Assembly: GCF_041504345.1 (NCBI RefSeq)
Contig: NZ_CP167895.1
Coordinates: forward strand, 1,736,001 to 1,800,000
DNA length: 64,000 bases
Direction: 5' to 3'
Source of the DNA: Vibrio sp. BS-M-Sm-2
Lineage (GTDB): Bacteria; Pseudomonadota; Gammaproteobacteria; Enterobacterales; Vibrionaceae
The notes below the pieces were generated by a model, which saw nothing but the letters and a program-made list of their open reading frames with translations, ran no database searches and was not told where the DNA came from. Positions 19,748 through 29,065 of this stretch are shown one piece after another; positions within the stretch are counted from its first letter, which is position 1, and each line of letters starts with the position of its first letter. The position numbers were made by a program, and so were the translations under genes.

Positions 19748-19776
19748 AAAAAGCCTGCTTAATCGCAGGCTTTTGT
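19748..19776. terminator. Terminator between mgsA and the VOC gene
   Basis: Ten-base stem AAAAGCCTGC and complement with a six-base loop, T-rich exit on the plus strand and A-rich entry, so usable by both convergent genes. Confidence 0.82.
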
Positions 19777-19806
19777 TTATCTAAATATAGAAATTCTTAG
19801 TAAAGG

Positions 19807-20157
19807 CTATTTGTCACTCCACACCGCCATTTCGTTGCCACTTGGCTCTCTAAAATGGAAACGTCTGCCACCGGGAAAGCTAAAGACCTCGCGGTTTATC
19901 TGACCACCAGCATCAATCACATCGCGCTCAGTTTGCTCAAGATCTTCGCTATAGAAAACCATCAGCGCAGCGCCGTTATCTATATTCGACGCCAGATCTG
20001 CTAAATAGAAGCCGCCCATTAAGCCTTTCCCTTCAAAAGCAGAATACTCAGGTCCATAATCTTCAAATTTCCAAGCAAACACTTGGCTGAAAAACGCCTT
20101 GGTCGCTGCGATATCCTTCGCGGCAAATTCGATGTAATTGATTGAGCCATGTTCCAT
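19807..20157 (-). CDS. VOC-family (glyoxalase/bleomycin resistance-like) protein
   Basis: 116 residues forming one vicinal-oxygen-chelate unit of two beta-alpha-beta-beta-beta modules: INYIEFAAKDIAATKAFFSQVFAWKFEDYG at the start and GGRRFHFREPSGNEMAVWSD at the end, with Glu in the usual metal-ligand places. The family covers glyoxalases, dioxygenases and resistance proteins; substrate cannot be told. Its position next to methylglyoxal synthase is suggestive but the genes converge and are not co-transcribed. Confidence 0.82.
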   Translation of the reverse strand: MEHGSINYIEFAAKDIAATKAFFSQVFAWKFEDYGPEYSAFEGKGLMGGFYLADLASNIDNGAALMVFYSEDLEQTERDVIDAGGQINREVFSFPGGRRFHFREPSGNEMAVWSDK

Positions 20158-20239
20158 ATGTATGTCCTTCTACTTTATGTCTGCGAATAAAATACAGCGA
20201 AAGCAACTTGAGCCCTTAGTCGACACCTAATCTAAGCGG

Positions 20240-22315
20240 TTACTTCTTACGAACCACTGGGTAATCAGAACCATGCAGCTCTTGCACAAAGCCAGACCCG
20301 TCGCCACTGTGCGTAATCCACACTTTCTCTTTCGCTCGCGTCATTGCTACGTAAAACAAACGACGCTCTTCCGCATAAGGGAACGCGTCTGATGATTCGG
20401 TCAATGCGCCATCAATATGCAGCTGTTTCTTCTTGGTCGGGAACTGTCCTTCGTCAACACAAAGAATAATGACAAAGTCCGCCTCTTTACCTTTACTGCC
20501 GTGGCAAGTCATGAACTTGATATCAATGGAGGTGAAGATCTTCTTCCAGTCTTCCAACAACTCTGGTTTGTGGTAATGGTTACGTCCAAGTAGCAGCACA
20601 GACTTGTTGGTTTTGCCTTTAGCTTGGCGGTTCAATTGATCAAGGATCTTCTCAACTTCTTTGCTTGGCGCACTGTACACCGCCTTCTGTTTCTGTTGCT
20701 TGAAGCTGTTAAGTTCTTTCGGAATCTGAATCGGGTTTTCTTGTACAAAGCGATTGGCAACCGCACCTAACTGATTGTTAAAGCGGTAAGTGGTATCGAG
20801 GTGATGAATGGTCGAGCTTTCAAATCGACCTTTAAAGCCGGTGGTCAAATCAACATCCGCCCCCGCAAACTGATAAATAGACTGCCAGTCATCGCCTACC
20901 GCAAAAATAGAGGCTTGATGCTCAGCTTTCGACTGATTACAAAGTGCTTCAACCAAGGCAAGGCGATCTGGAGAGATGTCTTGGTACTCATCGATCATGA
21001 TGAATTTCCAAGGAGAAATAAATTTGCCTTTCTCGACATACTGAGTCGCTCGACTGATCATGATTGAGAAGTCGATATGATTCTGTTCTTTCAGTTCTTT
21101 TTGCCAAGCCGTCACACATGGCCAACACAGTGAAAGCTCGCTGTTGAGGCGCGTATAGTCTCGGTGATCAATCAGCTGTTGTTGTACTTCTTTCTTCGAT
21201 AAACCCGATGCATTCAACTGTTCAAGCTGCTTTTCAAGCCAACCAATCAGTTTGAGGTTTGAAACATGACTACCTAGCTCATCGTCACCGGTTAAGTAAG
21301 CAATTGGCCATTTAGACAAGTGCTTCTGCCAACGTTTGAAGTTAGTCGGCGTCATCCAGTGCTTTTTCAACCAATCAATACACCACGCCTGACGTTGGTT
21401 ATCATCAAGTGCTAACGGAGAAATAACCACGCGTTCAGGCTCTACCTGATTGAGGATCTTTAAACCCAACTGGTGGAAGGTGCTGACTTGTACCTTCTCT
21501 GCTGATAAACCAATTTTACTATCGAGACGCTGCTTCATCTCTTCAGCTGCTTCTCGACCAAAGGCGAGCAATAACAACTCTTCAGCTTGAGCTTGATGGC
21601 TTTGCAGTAAATACGCGACGCGAGCCGTCAGAACACTGGTTTTACCCGAGCCTGCGCCTGCTAAAATAAGGTTGTGATCATCATTCATCAACACCGCATA
21701 TTGCTGTGATAAGTTTAGTGGTGACGATTCACATTGTGCAAACAACACTTCCCAGTTTTTTCGCTCGGTCTCTAGCCATTGCTGGTTTCTTTCAGCTTGC
21801 TTGATTTCCGTTTCAGATAACCATGGCTGTATTCTCGCGATGCGGTTTGGCATACGCTGCGCGGCTTCATCCAGAGTCATAGTCATGCTTTCTAAACCAG
21901 CGTTGACCATATCGACCCAAGTGTTGACCTTAGAATGCGGTAGGAAAGCTGGCAATTGCTCTAAACGAGTTAATTCAGCTTCCCATTGAGGAACGTGTTC
22001 AGCCAATTGTTCACATTGGGTGTCATGCCACTTCTGATAAGCGGCAACTGACGCACGTGCAAATTGACGACATTGATCCCAAGGTAGGCCTTGTACCAAC
22101 CAACTGCGCTGTTTTCCATCTTGTTGATTAGCAAAGAATTGCAGCGATCCCCAAAACAATCCGCGTTTGATCGCGATCTTGCCACTCCAAATAGTAAACG
22201 GAATACGCTCTTCACTGCCTACTGAAGATAACAGCAAGCGTGGGCCATCAAGTTCAACCTGATGATATTCATTTTGAATAAAAAATTGTGCAGTCTTGTT
22301 AGCGCTTAGCTGCAT
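20240..22315 (-). CDS. helD: DNA helicase IV
   Basis: 691 residues, UvrD/Rep superfamily 1A, similar in size to E. coli HelD (684). Walker A AGAGSGKTS sits near residue 220; Walker B/DEAD-like IMIDEYQDISPD near 440; VGDDWQSIYQFAG and the C-terminal YVAMTRAKEKVWITH are motifs III and VI. The N-terminal 200 residues are the HelD-specific domain. A 3'-5' helicase in recombination and repair. The ribosome site is poor (AAGAGCACACTCC). Confidence 0.93.
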   Translation of the reverse strand: MQLSANKTAQFFIQNEYHQVELDGPRLLLSSVGSEERIPFTIWSGKIAIKRGLFWGSLQFFANQQDGKQRSWLVQGLPWDQCRQFARASVAAYQKWHDTQCEQLAEHVPQWEAELTRLEQLPAFLPHSKVNTWVDMVNAGLESMTMTLDEAAQRMPNRIARIQPWLSETEIKQAERNQQWLETERKNWEVLFAQCESSPLNLSQQYAVLMNDDHNLILAGAGSGKTSVLTARVAYLLQSHQAQAEELLLLAFGREAAEEMKQRLDSKIGLSAEKVQVSTFHQLGLKILNQVEPERVVISPLALDDNQRQAWCIDWLKKHWMTPTNFKRWQKHLSKWPIAYLTGDDELGSHVSNLKLIGWLEKQLEQLNASGLSKKEVQQQLIDHRDYTRLNSELSLCWPCVTAWQKELKEQNHIDFSIMISRATQYVEKGKFISPWKFIMIDEYQDISPDRLALVEALCNQSKAEHQASIFAVGDDWQSIYQFAGADVDLTTGFKGRFESSTIHHLDTTYRFNNQLGAVANRFVQENPIQIPKELNSFKQQKQKAVYSAPSKEVEKILDQLNRQAKGKTNKSVLLLGRNHYHKPELLEDWKKIFTSIDIKFMTCHGSKGKEADFVIILCVDEGQFPTKKKQLHIDGALTESSDAFPYAEERRLFYVAMTRAKEKVWITHSGDGSGFVQELHGSDYPVVRKK

Positions 22316-22492
22316 TGGAGTGTGCTCTTAATTAGGAATATTGAATTTATATCATGATGCAATGAGAATTAATAATATCTCACATCTTATCGACGCATTC
22401 ATGACCACCTAAGGGCAATTATGGATAAGTATCAAATTCTTGTGCTTGATTTCTGTTAGGATTATGGTTTTTAGTGTGTCAAGCGAGCAACT

Positions 22493-24676
22493 GTGGACTT
22501 CTCAGCCAAATTACGCCTCTATTGGGCGAACAAAACCATAAATTACAGCGTATTAATTCTCATCACTCTGCTCGGTGTTGTGGTTCCTGCTTGGTATTAT
22601 GAACAAAACACACTGATCACTCCTTTGATTTTAGGTGTTATTGCTGCGGCTCTTGCTGAAAGTGATGACAGCTTTACTGGGCGTTTAAAAGCACTCACAC
22701 TGACCTTTATCTGTTTCGCCGTTGCGGCTTTCTCTATCGAGATTCTCTTCGATACGCCTTGGTTATTCGCGTTAGGGCTTTTCGTTTCAACCTTCTCTTT
22801 TATCATACTCGGGGCAATTGGCCCCAAATACGCGAGTATCGCGTTTGGTTCTCTCTTAGTTGCTATCTATACCATGCTCGGTGCCCACGAGAGTACCAAC
22901 CTTTGGTTTCAGCCACTTTTACTGTTAACTGGCGCCGCTTGGTACTACTTCATGTCGATGATTTGGCAGATAGTATGGCCAATGCAGCCCGTGCAGCAAA
23001 ACCTAGCTACGGTATTTGATCAAATCGGCAATTACATTGATTCAAAAGCGGAACTATTTTATCCCGTTTCAGATTTAATTCCTCAACCACACCGAATCAT
23101 TGAAGCCAAGCTCAACGCTAGTACTGTTAACGCACTCAACATGTGTAAAGCGACGCTGCTTAATCGCTCTAAACGCGGGCACATTGATGGACCAAGTGAC
23201 CGATTCCTAAATACTTACTTCATCGCACAAGATATTCATGAACGCGTAAGCTCAAGCCATTATCGCTATCAAGAGCTGGCAAAACACTTTGAACGCTCTG
23301 ACGTGTTGTTCCGTTTTAAATACCTACTCGAAGCCCAAGCCACAGCCTGTAAAGAAGTGGCGAGCTCATTAAAGGTTGGTGCGGAATACCAACATGGTGA
23401 TAAATCTGTACTGGCACTTGATGAGCTTATGTCTTCACTTAACCATCTACACCAACAGAACAAGCCCGAGTGGAAATCGCTGTTAAACCAATTGGATTAC
23501 TTATTCAATAACCTGGCAACGGTTGAAAAACAGCTCTCAAATATCAGTAACCCAGATGCAGAGAAGATTGAAGAAGGTGTATTAGACGACACAAACCCAC
23601 ATACGTTGACGGCAATGTGGCATAAAATCAAAGCCAACCTGCATACCGACTCCATGCTGTTTCGTCATGCGATTCGTATGGCGATCACGCTGACACTCGG
23701 CTACGGAATCATCCAAGGGTTTAATATTGAGCGTGGTTATTGGATCCTGCTAACAACACTGTTTGTTTGCCAACCTAACTATAGCGCTACCCGCCAAAAG
23801 CTAACTGCCCGTGTTATAGGCACGGTTGCAGGCCTATTGATTGGCGTACCGCTACTGACTTTCTTCCCTTCCCAAGAGAGCCAGTTGGTGTTCATTGTGA
23901 TCAGTGGCGTGATGTTCTTTGCGTTCAGAATCAATAACTACGGCTTCGCGACCGGTTTTATCACACTGCTTGTGCTCTTCTGCTTTAACCAATTAGGAGA
24001 AGGCTACGCAGTCGTTCTACCAAGACTAGCGGATACCTTTATTGGCTGTGCCCTCGCCGTACTTGCTGTCATTTATGTATTGCCGGATTGGCAATCGAAG
24101 CGACTGCACAAAGTAATGGCGGATGCGCTCGATTCCAATAAAAATTATCTCGCTCAGATCATTGGCCAATACCGCGTAGGCAAGAAAGACAGCCTCAACT
24201 ATCGTATCGCTCGTCGTAGTGCACACAATAACGATGCAAATCTGACTGCCGCGATCAGTAGCATGTTGGTTGAGCCAGGCAAGTACCGTACATCTGAAGA
24301 TGAGAGCTTCCGATTCCTAACACTCAATCATGCCCTACTCAGCTATATCTCAGCTTTGGGAGCACACAGAACGCGTATCGATGACGAAGCCACGCATAAG
24401 CTAGTTCTTGATGCACACAGAGTAATACACGAGCACCTAGATGCTCTAAATGATCAGCTCTACTCCCACCAAGAACAATGTGAAGTGAAAAATGCTTACG
24501 ACCCTGAGCTTGATAAACGTTTGAGTGAATGGCGTGAAGAAGATGAGAGCTCTGTCAGAATGGTCCTACAGCAGCTACATTTGATCTATAGAATGCTACC
24601 AGAACTGCATACCTTAGCGACCAAATTTGCGGTTAAGGTTAAGATAGATAAACCGTTTGAAACGGAAGTATCTTGA
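22493..24676 (+). CDS. yccS: YccS/YhfK-family inner-membrane transporter (FUSC domain)
   Basis: 727 residues. Two blocks of six membrane helices (about 20-155 and 395-530) with cytoplasmic domains between and after them, the layout of YccS and of the fusaric-acid-resistance/aromatic-acid-exporter family. The motif GYWILLTTLFVCQPNYSATRQ in the second block is the conserved FUSC core. Substrate unknown. Starts with GTG at 22493 (AGCGAG upstream). Divergent from helD. Confidence 0.9.
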   Translation: MDFSAKLRLYWANKTINYSVLILITLLGVVVPAWYYEQNTLITPLILGVIAAALAESDDSFTGRLKALTLTFICFAVAAFSIEILFDTPWLFALGLFVSTFSFIILGAIGPKYASIAFGSLLVAIYTMLGAHESTNLWFQPLLLLTGAAWYYFMSMIWQIVWPMQPVQQNLATVFDQIGNYIDSKAELFYPVSDLIPQPHRIIEAKLNASTVNALNMCKATLLNRSKRGHIDGPSDRFLNTYFIAQDIHERVSSSHYRYQELAKHFERSDVLFRFKYLLEAQATACKEVASSLKVGAEYQHGDKSVLALDELMSSLNHLHQQNKPEWKSLLNQLDYLFNNLATVEKQLSNISNPDAEKIEEGVLDDTNPHTLTAMWHKIKANLHTDSMLFRHAIRMAITLTLGYGIIQGFNIERGYWILLTTLFVCQPNYSATRQKLTARVIGTVAGLLIGVPLLTFFPSQESQLVFIVISGVMFFAFRINNYGFATGFITLLVLFCFNQLGEGYAVVLPRLADTFIGCALAVLAVIYVLPDWQSKRLHKVMADALDSNKNYLAQIIGQYRVGKKDSLNYRIARRSAHNNDANLTAAISSMLVEPGKYRTSEDESFRFLTLNHALLSYISALGAHRTRIDDEATHKLVLDAHRVIHEHLDALNDQLYSHQEQCEVKNAYDPELDKRLSEWREEDESSVRMVLQQLHLIYRMLPELHTLATKFAVKVKIDKPFETEVS

Positions 24677-24751
24677 GTAACAAACAAAATACCGTAAAAA
24701 CAAAAAGATAGAGAAGCTGCTCAGATTTTGATCGCTAGATGTTTTTATATA

Positions 24752-24785
24752 TTGCTCTATCAAAACCCCAACCTTGATAGAGCAA
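24752..24785. repeat. Perfect 12-bp inverted repeat downstream of yccS
   Basis: TTGCTCTATCAA and its exact complement separated by ten bases. No T run follows on either strand, so it is not a textbook terminator; it may form the 3' end structure of the yccS transcript. Confidence 0.7.
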
Positions 24786-24990
24786 CTACTTGCTTAGCCT
24801 TACTCCATAAGGGTTAAAGAGATTTTACATTGTAGGAATTTTCTGACTTTGATTGACCAAGCCATAACTTTGCCTAACATTTCTCGGACAAAAAACGACC
24901 ACAGAAATTTATAGTTGTCCTAGCTTTAGGAAACTTCAAACATCATTTAATATTCACTTAATCTTGTTTGATTTCCTGTATCAGTAGGCT

Positions 24991-25006
24991 ATGCTCTATA
25001 GAGCAT
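24991..25006. promoter_or_regulatory. Perfect 16-bp palindrome before the small gene at 25031
   Basis: ATGCTCTATAGAGCAT, ending 25 bases before the ATG and overlapping the place of a promoter -10 (TATA...). It shares GCTCTAT with the hairpin at 24752. A dimeric-regulator operator is a reasonable guess but no regulator is known. Confidence 0.45.
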
Positions 25007-25030
25007 ATAAATTTGAACTAAGGTCACAAT

Positions 25031-25192
25031 ATGAATACACAGCAATTTGAAGCATTTAAGCAACAAATACAGCTTCTTAGTCCACAGCAATTGAAAGCGC
25101 TTCAAGGCGAGATCGACGGTAATCTTGAAACAGACCAACCTTCTGTGCTAACTGATGAAGAGTTAAACGCACTAAATGACCTGTTCAGTTAA
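25031..25192 (+). CDS. Small hypothetical protein, 53 residues
   Basis: Acidic, Gln/Leu-rich helical peptide (MNTQQFEAFKQQIQLLSPQQ at the start, LTDEELNALNDLFS at the end). AAGGTCACAAT gives a good ribosome site. I do not recognise it. The first 30 residues resemble the short leader helix seen before some IS1595-type transposases, but no transposase follows, so it is taken as an independent small gene. Confidence 0.55.
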   Translation: MNTQQFEAFKQQIQLLSPQQLKALQGEIDGNLETDQPSVLTDEELNALNDLFS

Positions 25193-25313
25193 TAGACAGA
25201 CGTCACTATTTTAGCTTAAGTTCACATTTTCACCGTAAATTTCATCTGTTCACCATTGCGCTCAAAATATCGTCCACCTAGACTCATTTCATACGTCAAT
25301 AAAAGGTTCTGTT

Positions 25314-25634
25314 ATGTCGATATCTGGTATTCAATCTGGTTACGCCATTATTCAGCAGTCAACCAACATGGCTGAAGAAGCCGCAATCGAGCTTAATCAA
25401 GCCTCTAAACACTCCTTAGAATCCGACGACGCTTTCCAAACTAGCGATTTCAGCTTTAATCAAATAGAGCCAGAGCAATCCATTTCGTTTAAAGACAAAG
25501 AACCTGAGCCTACTTCATCCTCAACTGATGCCCTAATAAAACTGACACAAAGCGCAAGTTATAACCGCATTGGTGCGAGTGTGGTTGATCGTCAAAACGA
25601 AGCTATCGGTAGCCTTCTCGACATTCATATCTAA
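25314..25634 (+). CDS. Hypothetical protein with flagellar-rod-like termini
   Basis: 106 residues. The N-terminus (MSISGIQSGYAIIQQSTNMAEEAA) and the C-terminus (ASVVDRQNEAIGSLLDIHI) look like the paired terminal helices of flagellar basal-body rod proteins, with a low-complexity acidic centre (SFKDKEPEPTSSSTDA) between them. It is far too short to be a real rod protein. AAAGG lies nine bases before ATG. Vibrio proteins of this sort exist without assigned function. Confidence 0.6.
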   Translation: MSISGIQSGYAIIQQSTNMAEEAAIELNQASKHSLESDDAFQTSDFSFNQIEPEQSISFKDKEPEPTSSSTDALIKLTQSASYNRIGASVVDRQNEAIGSLLDIHI

Positions 25635-25795
25635 ATTTCACTCAAATACAGCCTATATTTCGTGAAACTTCGCTGCTTTTTGCTTCAACAACCACACAAA
25701 CTGTAACTCATTATATCAGGCGCTTGTTTCTGGTTTATTACTCGGTAGAATCAGCGCAAACCAATTTGCTGCACAAACTTTACTTCATACTATTT

Positions 25796-27058
25796 ATGCC
25801 AAAACTAAATCTGCATCGCCGTGACTATGTTTCTATTTTAGGAGGCGACATCTCCGCAGACGAATTAGAAAAAAAGCTTCAGCCTCATTTTGAAAAGCCA
25901 GCAAATAAGCTGACACCTAGCCCCTACCTGACAGAAAAGAATCTCACACGTCGTTGGACAGCTCTCGATAATGCAGATTCACAGCAAGAACTGCTCGACC
26001 CTCATACACAAAGCCAGATCCAAGCTTATGAGAAAAACATTGAGCACTTTATTGGCACGGTTAAAGTCCCTGTTGGTGTATCCGGCCCACTAAGAGTTAA
26101 TGGCCTGTTTGCTACGGGTGATTACCTCGTACCACTTGCAACCACCGAAGCAGCGCTTGTCGCATCTTATAACCGCGGCTCAAAACTGATCACCGCATGT
26201 GGTGGTGCAAGTGCAATGTTGCTCAATGAAGGGGTAACACGCACTCCTGGGTTTGCATTCCAAGGCTTAGTTGAAGCCGGACAGTTTGTGGCTTGGGCAG
26301 TTACCCAGTATGACCAGTTCAAGATCTTGGCAGAATCGACAACTTCGCACGGCAAACTTACCGACATCAACATCAACATCGAAGGTAACCACGTTTACTT
26401 GGTGTTTGAATTTCTAACCGGAGACGCTTCTGGTCAGAACATGGTGACCATTGCTACCAATGCTGTATTTGAGTACATCATAGAAAATACTCCAGTGAAG
26501 CCCGACCATGCGTTCCTTGATGGCAACTTGTCAGGCGATAAGAAAGCCAATACCCAAACCTTACGCAGCGTTCGTGGTAAAAAGGTAACGGCAGAAGTGA
26601 ATATTCCTGCAGAGCTTGTCGCGAAATACCTACATACGACGCCAGAGAAGATGGTCCAATTTGGTCAAATGACCACAGTCGGTGGCGCTTTGAGTGGTAC
26701 TATCGGTATCAATGCTCATTATGCGAATGCGCTGGCGGCACTTTATATCGCTTGCGGCCAAGACGCGGCCTGTGTCGCTGAGTCAGCGATTGGTATGACG
26801 CGTATGGAACTCAACAAAGAAGGCGGTTTATACGCTAGCGTGACACTGCCTAACTTAATGGTAGGGACTGTCGGCGGTGGTACCGGCTTACCAAGTCAAA
26901 AAGCCTGTTTAGATTTACTTGGCCTGCATGGCAACGGTAAATCACAAGCTCTCGCTGAAGTTTGTGCTGCACTGTGTTTGGCGGGTGAGCTATCAATCGT
27001 AGGCGCATTTTGCGCAGGCCACTTTTCACGAGCGCACCATAAGCTAGCTCGTAAATAA
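25796..27058 (+). CDS. Hydroxymethylglutaryl-CoA reductase (class I type)
   Basis: About 420 residues. NADPH-dependent reduction of HMG-CoA to mevalonate. Core motifs: IGTVKVPVGVSGPLRVNG, PLATTEAALVASYNRG with the catalytic Glu, DGNLSGDKK with the catalytic Lys, GTVGGGTGLPSQ (NADPH binding) and the C-terminal catalytic His in SRAHHKLARK. ATG 25796 was chosen because homology starts at MPKLNLHRRDY; an earlier initiator (25724) adds an unlikely hydrophobic leader. No good ribosome site. Vibrios make isoprenoids by the MEP route, so the role of this enzyme is unclear and lateral origin is likely. A LysR gene follows on the same strand. Confidence 0.92.
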   Translation: MPKLNLHRRDYVSILGGDISADELEKKLQPHFEKPANKLTPSPYLTEKNLTRRWTALDNADSQQELLDPHTQSQIQAYEKNIEHFIGTVKVPVGVSGPLRVNGLFATGDYLVPLATTEAALVASYNRGSKLITACGGASAMLLNEGVTRTPGFAFQGLVEAGQFVAWAVTQYDQFKILAESTTSHGKLTDININIEGNHVYLVFEFLTGDASGQNMVTIATNAVFEYIIENTPVKPDHAFLDGNLSGDKKANTQTLRSVRGKKVTAEVNIPAELVAKYLHTTPEKMVQFGQMTTVGGALSGTIGINAHYANALAALYIACGQDAACVAESAIGMTRMELNKEGGLYASVTLPNLMVGTVGGGTGLPSQKACLDLLGLHGNGKSQALAEVCAALCLAGELSIVGAFCAGHFSRAHHKLARK

Positions 27059-27133
27059 CCTTTATACAATTTGGCTTGTTCGGTTTTGTCGTTCATGCAA
27101 AATCACAAGCCAATCTCAATACGTGAGTCATAA

Positions 27134-28054
27134 ATGGATTACTTACACTTATCGAGGGTGAGCCTTAAGCACCTCACTGCGCTGCATATTATGCTGAACA
27201 CTCATAGCGTGACTCAAACCTCTGAGCAGCTCTGTGTCAGTCCTTCAAGTGTGAGTAAGACTCTGTCTCAACTTCGTGAGATCCTTAACGATGAGCTGTT
27301 CTATCGAGATGGTACTAAGCTCATCCCAACGCCCTTTGCACTGCAAGTCGCTCCAACGGTTCACGCAATTCTTTCTAGTATGAATGGATTGCTTCATCAG
27401 AAGAGTTTTGCTCCTGATGAGTATCAAGGCAGCTTTTCACTTTCGATGCGTGAAAGTACCTTCGAGGTGTTCGCGTCTAAGATAAGCAAAATCACCACTA
27501 AACTCGCGCCAAAAGCCAAACTCAACATCTATTCAAAGCAACAGCTCGGCTTCGATGCTTTGCTCAGCGGCAAGGTCAACTTGATCTTATTACCCCATGA
27601 TATATCTCAACCGCCGACCGATAATAAAGAGCTGGTTTGGGAGACGATTCTTCCAGATGAGATGGTTTGTTTAATGGGTGCACACCACCCTCTTGCTCAG
27701 CAAGAGCTGACGATTGAAGGCTACTTAGATTACAAGCACATTGGAATTCTAGATAACGAACTGTCTCAGCCTTATTTTGAGCAAAACTTGGTTCAATGCC
27801 ATAAGCCAAGAGAGATGGCAATATCAGTAGCGGATTTCGGCGCAGCGGCAGTGTTGTGTCATCACACCCCTTTCCTATTCACCTGCTCTAAACAGTGGGC
27901 CGAACATGCAAAACAAGCGCACGGTTTAGTGAGCAAGCCACTTCCCTTTGATTACGGTAAAGTGGCTTATAGCTTAGTGTGGAACAAGCCAAACATGAAT
28001 GATCAGGCGATCAAATGGTTGTGTGACCTGTTTTTGGAAACTGAATGCTCTTAG
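27134..28054 (+). CDS. LysR-family transcriptional regulator
   Basis: 306 residues. N-terminal winged helix (about 8-66) with SVTQTSEQLCVSPSSVSKTLSQLREIL as the helix-turn-helix, then the periplasmic-binding-like effector domain. 75 bases downstream of the HMG-CoA reductase on the same strand, so it may control or be co-transcribed with it. Ends convergent with yjjW. The effector is unknown. Confidence 0.9.
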   Translation: MDYLHLSRVSLKHLTALHIMLNTHSVTQTSEQLCVSPSSVSKTLSQLREILNDELFYRDGTKLIPTPFALQVAPTVHAILSSMNGLLHQKSFAPDEYQGSFSLSMRESTFEVFASKISKITTKLAPKAKLNIYSKQQLGFDALLSGKVNLILLPHDISQPPTDNKELVWETILPDEMVCLMGAHHPLAQQELTIEGYLDYKHIGILDNELSQPYFEQNLVQCHKPREMAISVADFGAAAVLCHHTPFLFTCSKQWAEHAKQAHGLVSKPLPFDYGKVAYSLVWNKPNMNDQAIKWLCDLFLETECS

Positions 28055-28094
28055 TAGAAACCTAAGTCTTTTCATAATTGATTATCTAAAGATA

Positions 28095-29009
28095 TTAGGT
28101 ATAAACCTCAGGGGTTTGCATCGGTCTTTGAACTATGGCGTAGAGCTTATCGTAAAAGCTCTGCATTTGTTGCTCTGTACACTTCGGCCAATCTAGCGCT
28201 TCGCCAATCACGCCGTGATGTTGAAACGCATTGAGTCGAATTCGAACATCACTTGGCAGCACCTTTAAATAACGCCCCACCTGTTCAATTTCGTCCTCAA
28301 GGTCGCTTTTGTTCGGTATATGCAGCAACCTAACCTCGTGTAACCTCCCTTTATCAGCTAAGTATTTGATGGTCTCAAACACCCTATGATTACCTCTGCC
28401 TACTAACCATTGATGTGTTTCCGATTGCCATGATTTTAGGTCTATCATCGCGCCATCAAGATAAGGCAATACCTTGCCCCACCCTTGAAGTGACAGCGAG
28501 CCATTACTATCAATAAAGCACGTGAGATACGCTAGCCGCGGATCACGTTTAATCGCTTGAAACAGTTCGATGATAAACGGCAACTGCATGGTCGCTTCAC
28601 CGCCAGAAACAGTAATGCCACTTAAGAAAAACTGATTATGTCTAACGAGTTCAAGCACCTCTGAGACTGTCATTGTGGTAATTTTCGGGCTCGATTTATG
28701 ATCGCAGATATCGATGCATTGGTCGCAATTGGTGCAAGCAACTGGATCCCATTTTACTTTGCCTTCAACACTGCTCAAAGCGCCACTAGGACAGCCGCTA
28801 ACGCAGTCACCACAATGGTTACAGTGATTGATTGTGTGGGGGTTGTGGCAAGTAATACAGTCAAAGTTACAGCCCTGAAGAAACAGCACTAAGCGGTTTC
28901 CCGGGCCATCAACACAAGAAAAGGTCAGCACACGGCTGACCTTCGCTTGTTTTTCTGTCTTATTATTTTTAACCCTAGCCATTTGAGTTGTTAGATCAGA
29001 AATTTTCAT
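28095..29009 (-). CDS. yjjW: Glycyl-radical enzyme activating protein YjjW
   Basis: 304 residues. Radical-SAM activase: the CxxxCxxC cluster is C47, C51, C54 (GCNFDCITCHNP). An inserted ferredoxin-like domain supplies two further 4Fe-4S sets (C63, C66, C69, C73 and C92, C95, C98, C102), as in all PFL-activase relatives of the larger class. TVSGGEATMQ is the SAM-binding GGE motif. It installs the glycyl radical on YjjI, encoded 56 bases upstream in the same operon. Anaerobic function. Confidence 0.94.
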   Translation of the reverse strand: MKISDLTTQMARVKNNKTEKQAKVSRVLTFSCVDGPGNRLVLFLQGCNFDCITCHNPHTINHCNHCGDCVSGCPSGALSSVEGKVKWDPVACTNCDQCIDICDHKSSPKITTMTVSEVLELVRHNQFFLSGITVSGGEATMQLPFIIELFQAIKRDPRLAYLTCFIDSNGSLSLQGWGKVLPYLDGAMIDLKSWQSETHQWLVGRGNHRVFETIKYLADKGRLHEVRLLHIPNKSDLEDEIEQVGRYLKVLPSDVRIRLNAFQHHGVIGEALDWPKCTEQQMQSFYDKLYAIVQRPMQTPEVYT

Positions 29010-29065
29010 AATTCACATTGTTCGCATTCGAAACGCACCATACACATAACGCACGCACGTTAAAG

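Larger units (their letters stand above)
24677..25030. other. Intergenic region with hairpin and palindrome
   Basis: 354 bases without a supported gene after yccS. It holds a perfect 12-bp hairpin and a perfect 16-bp palindrome, listed separately, and the likely promoter of the 53-residue small gene at 25031. Confidence 0.5.

Noticed and set aside
24752..24785. Hairpin as rho-independent terminator of yccS
   Set aside because: Perfect stem but no T run on either strand; kept only as a repeat.
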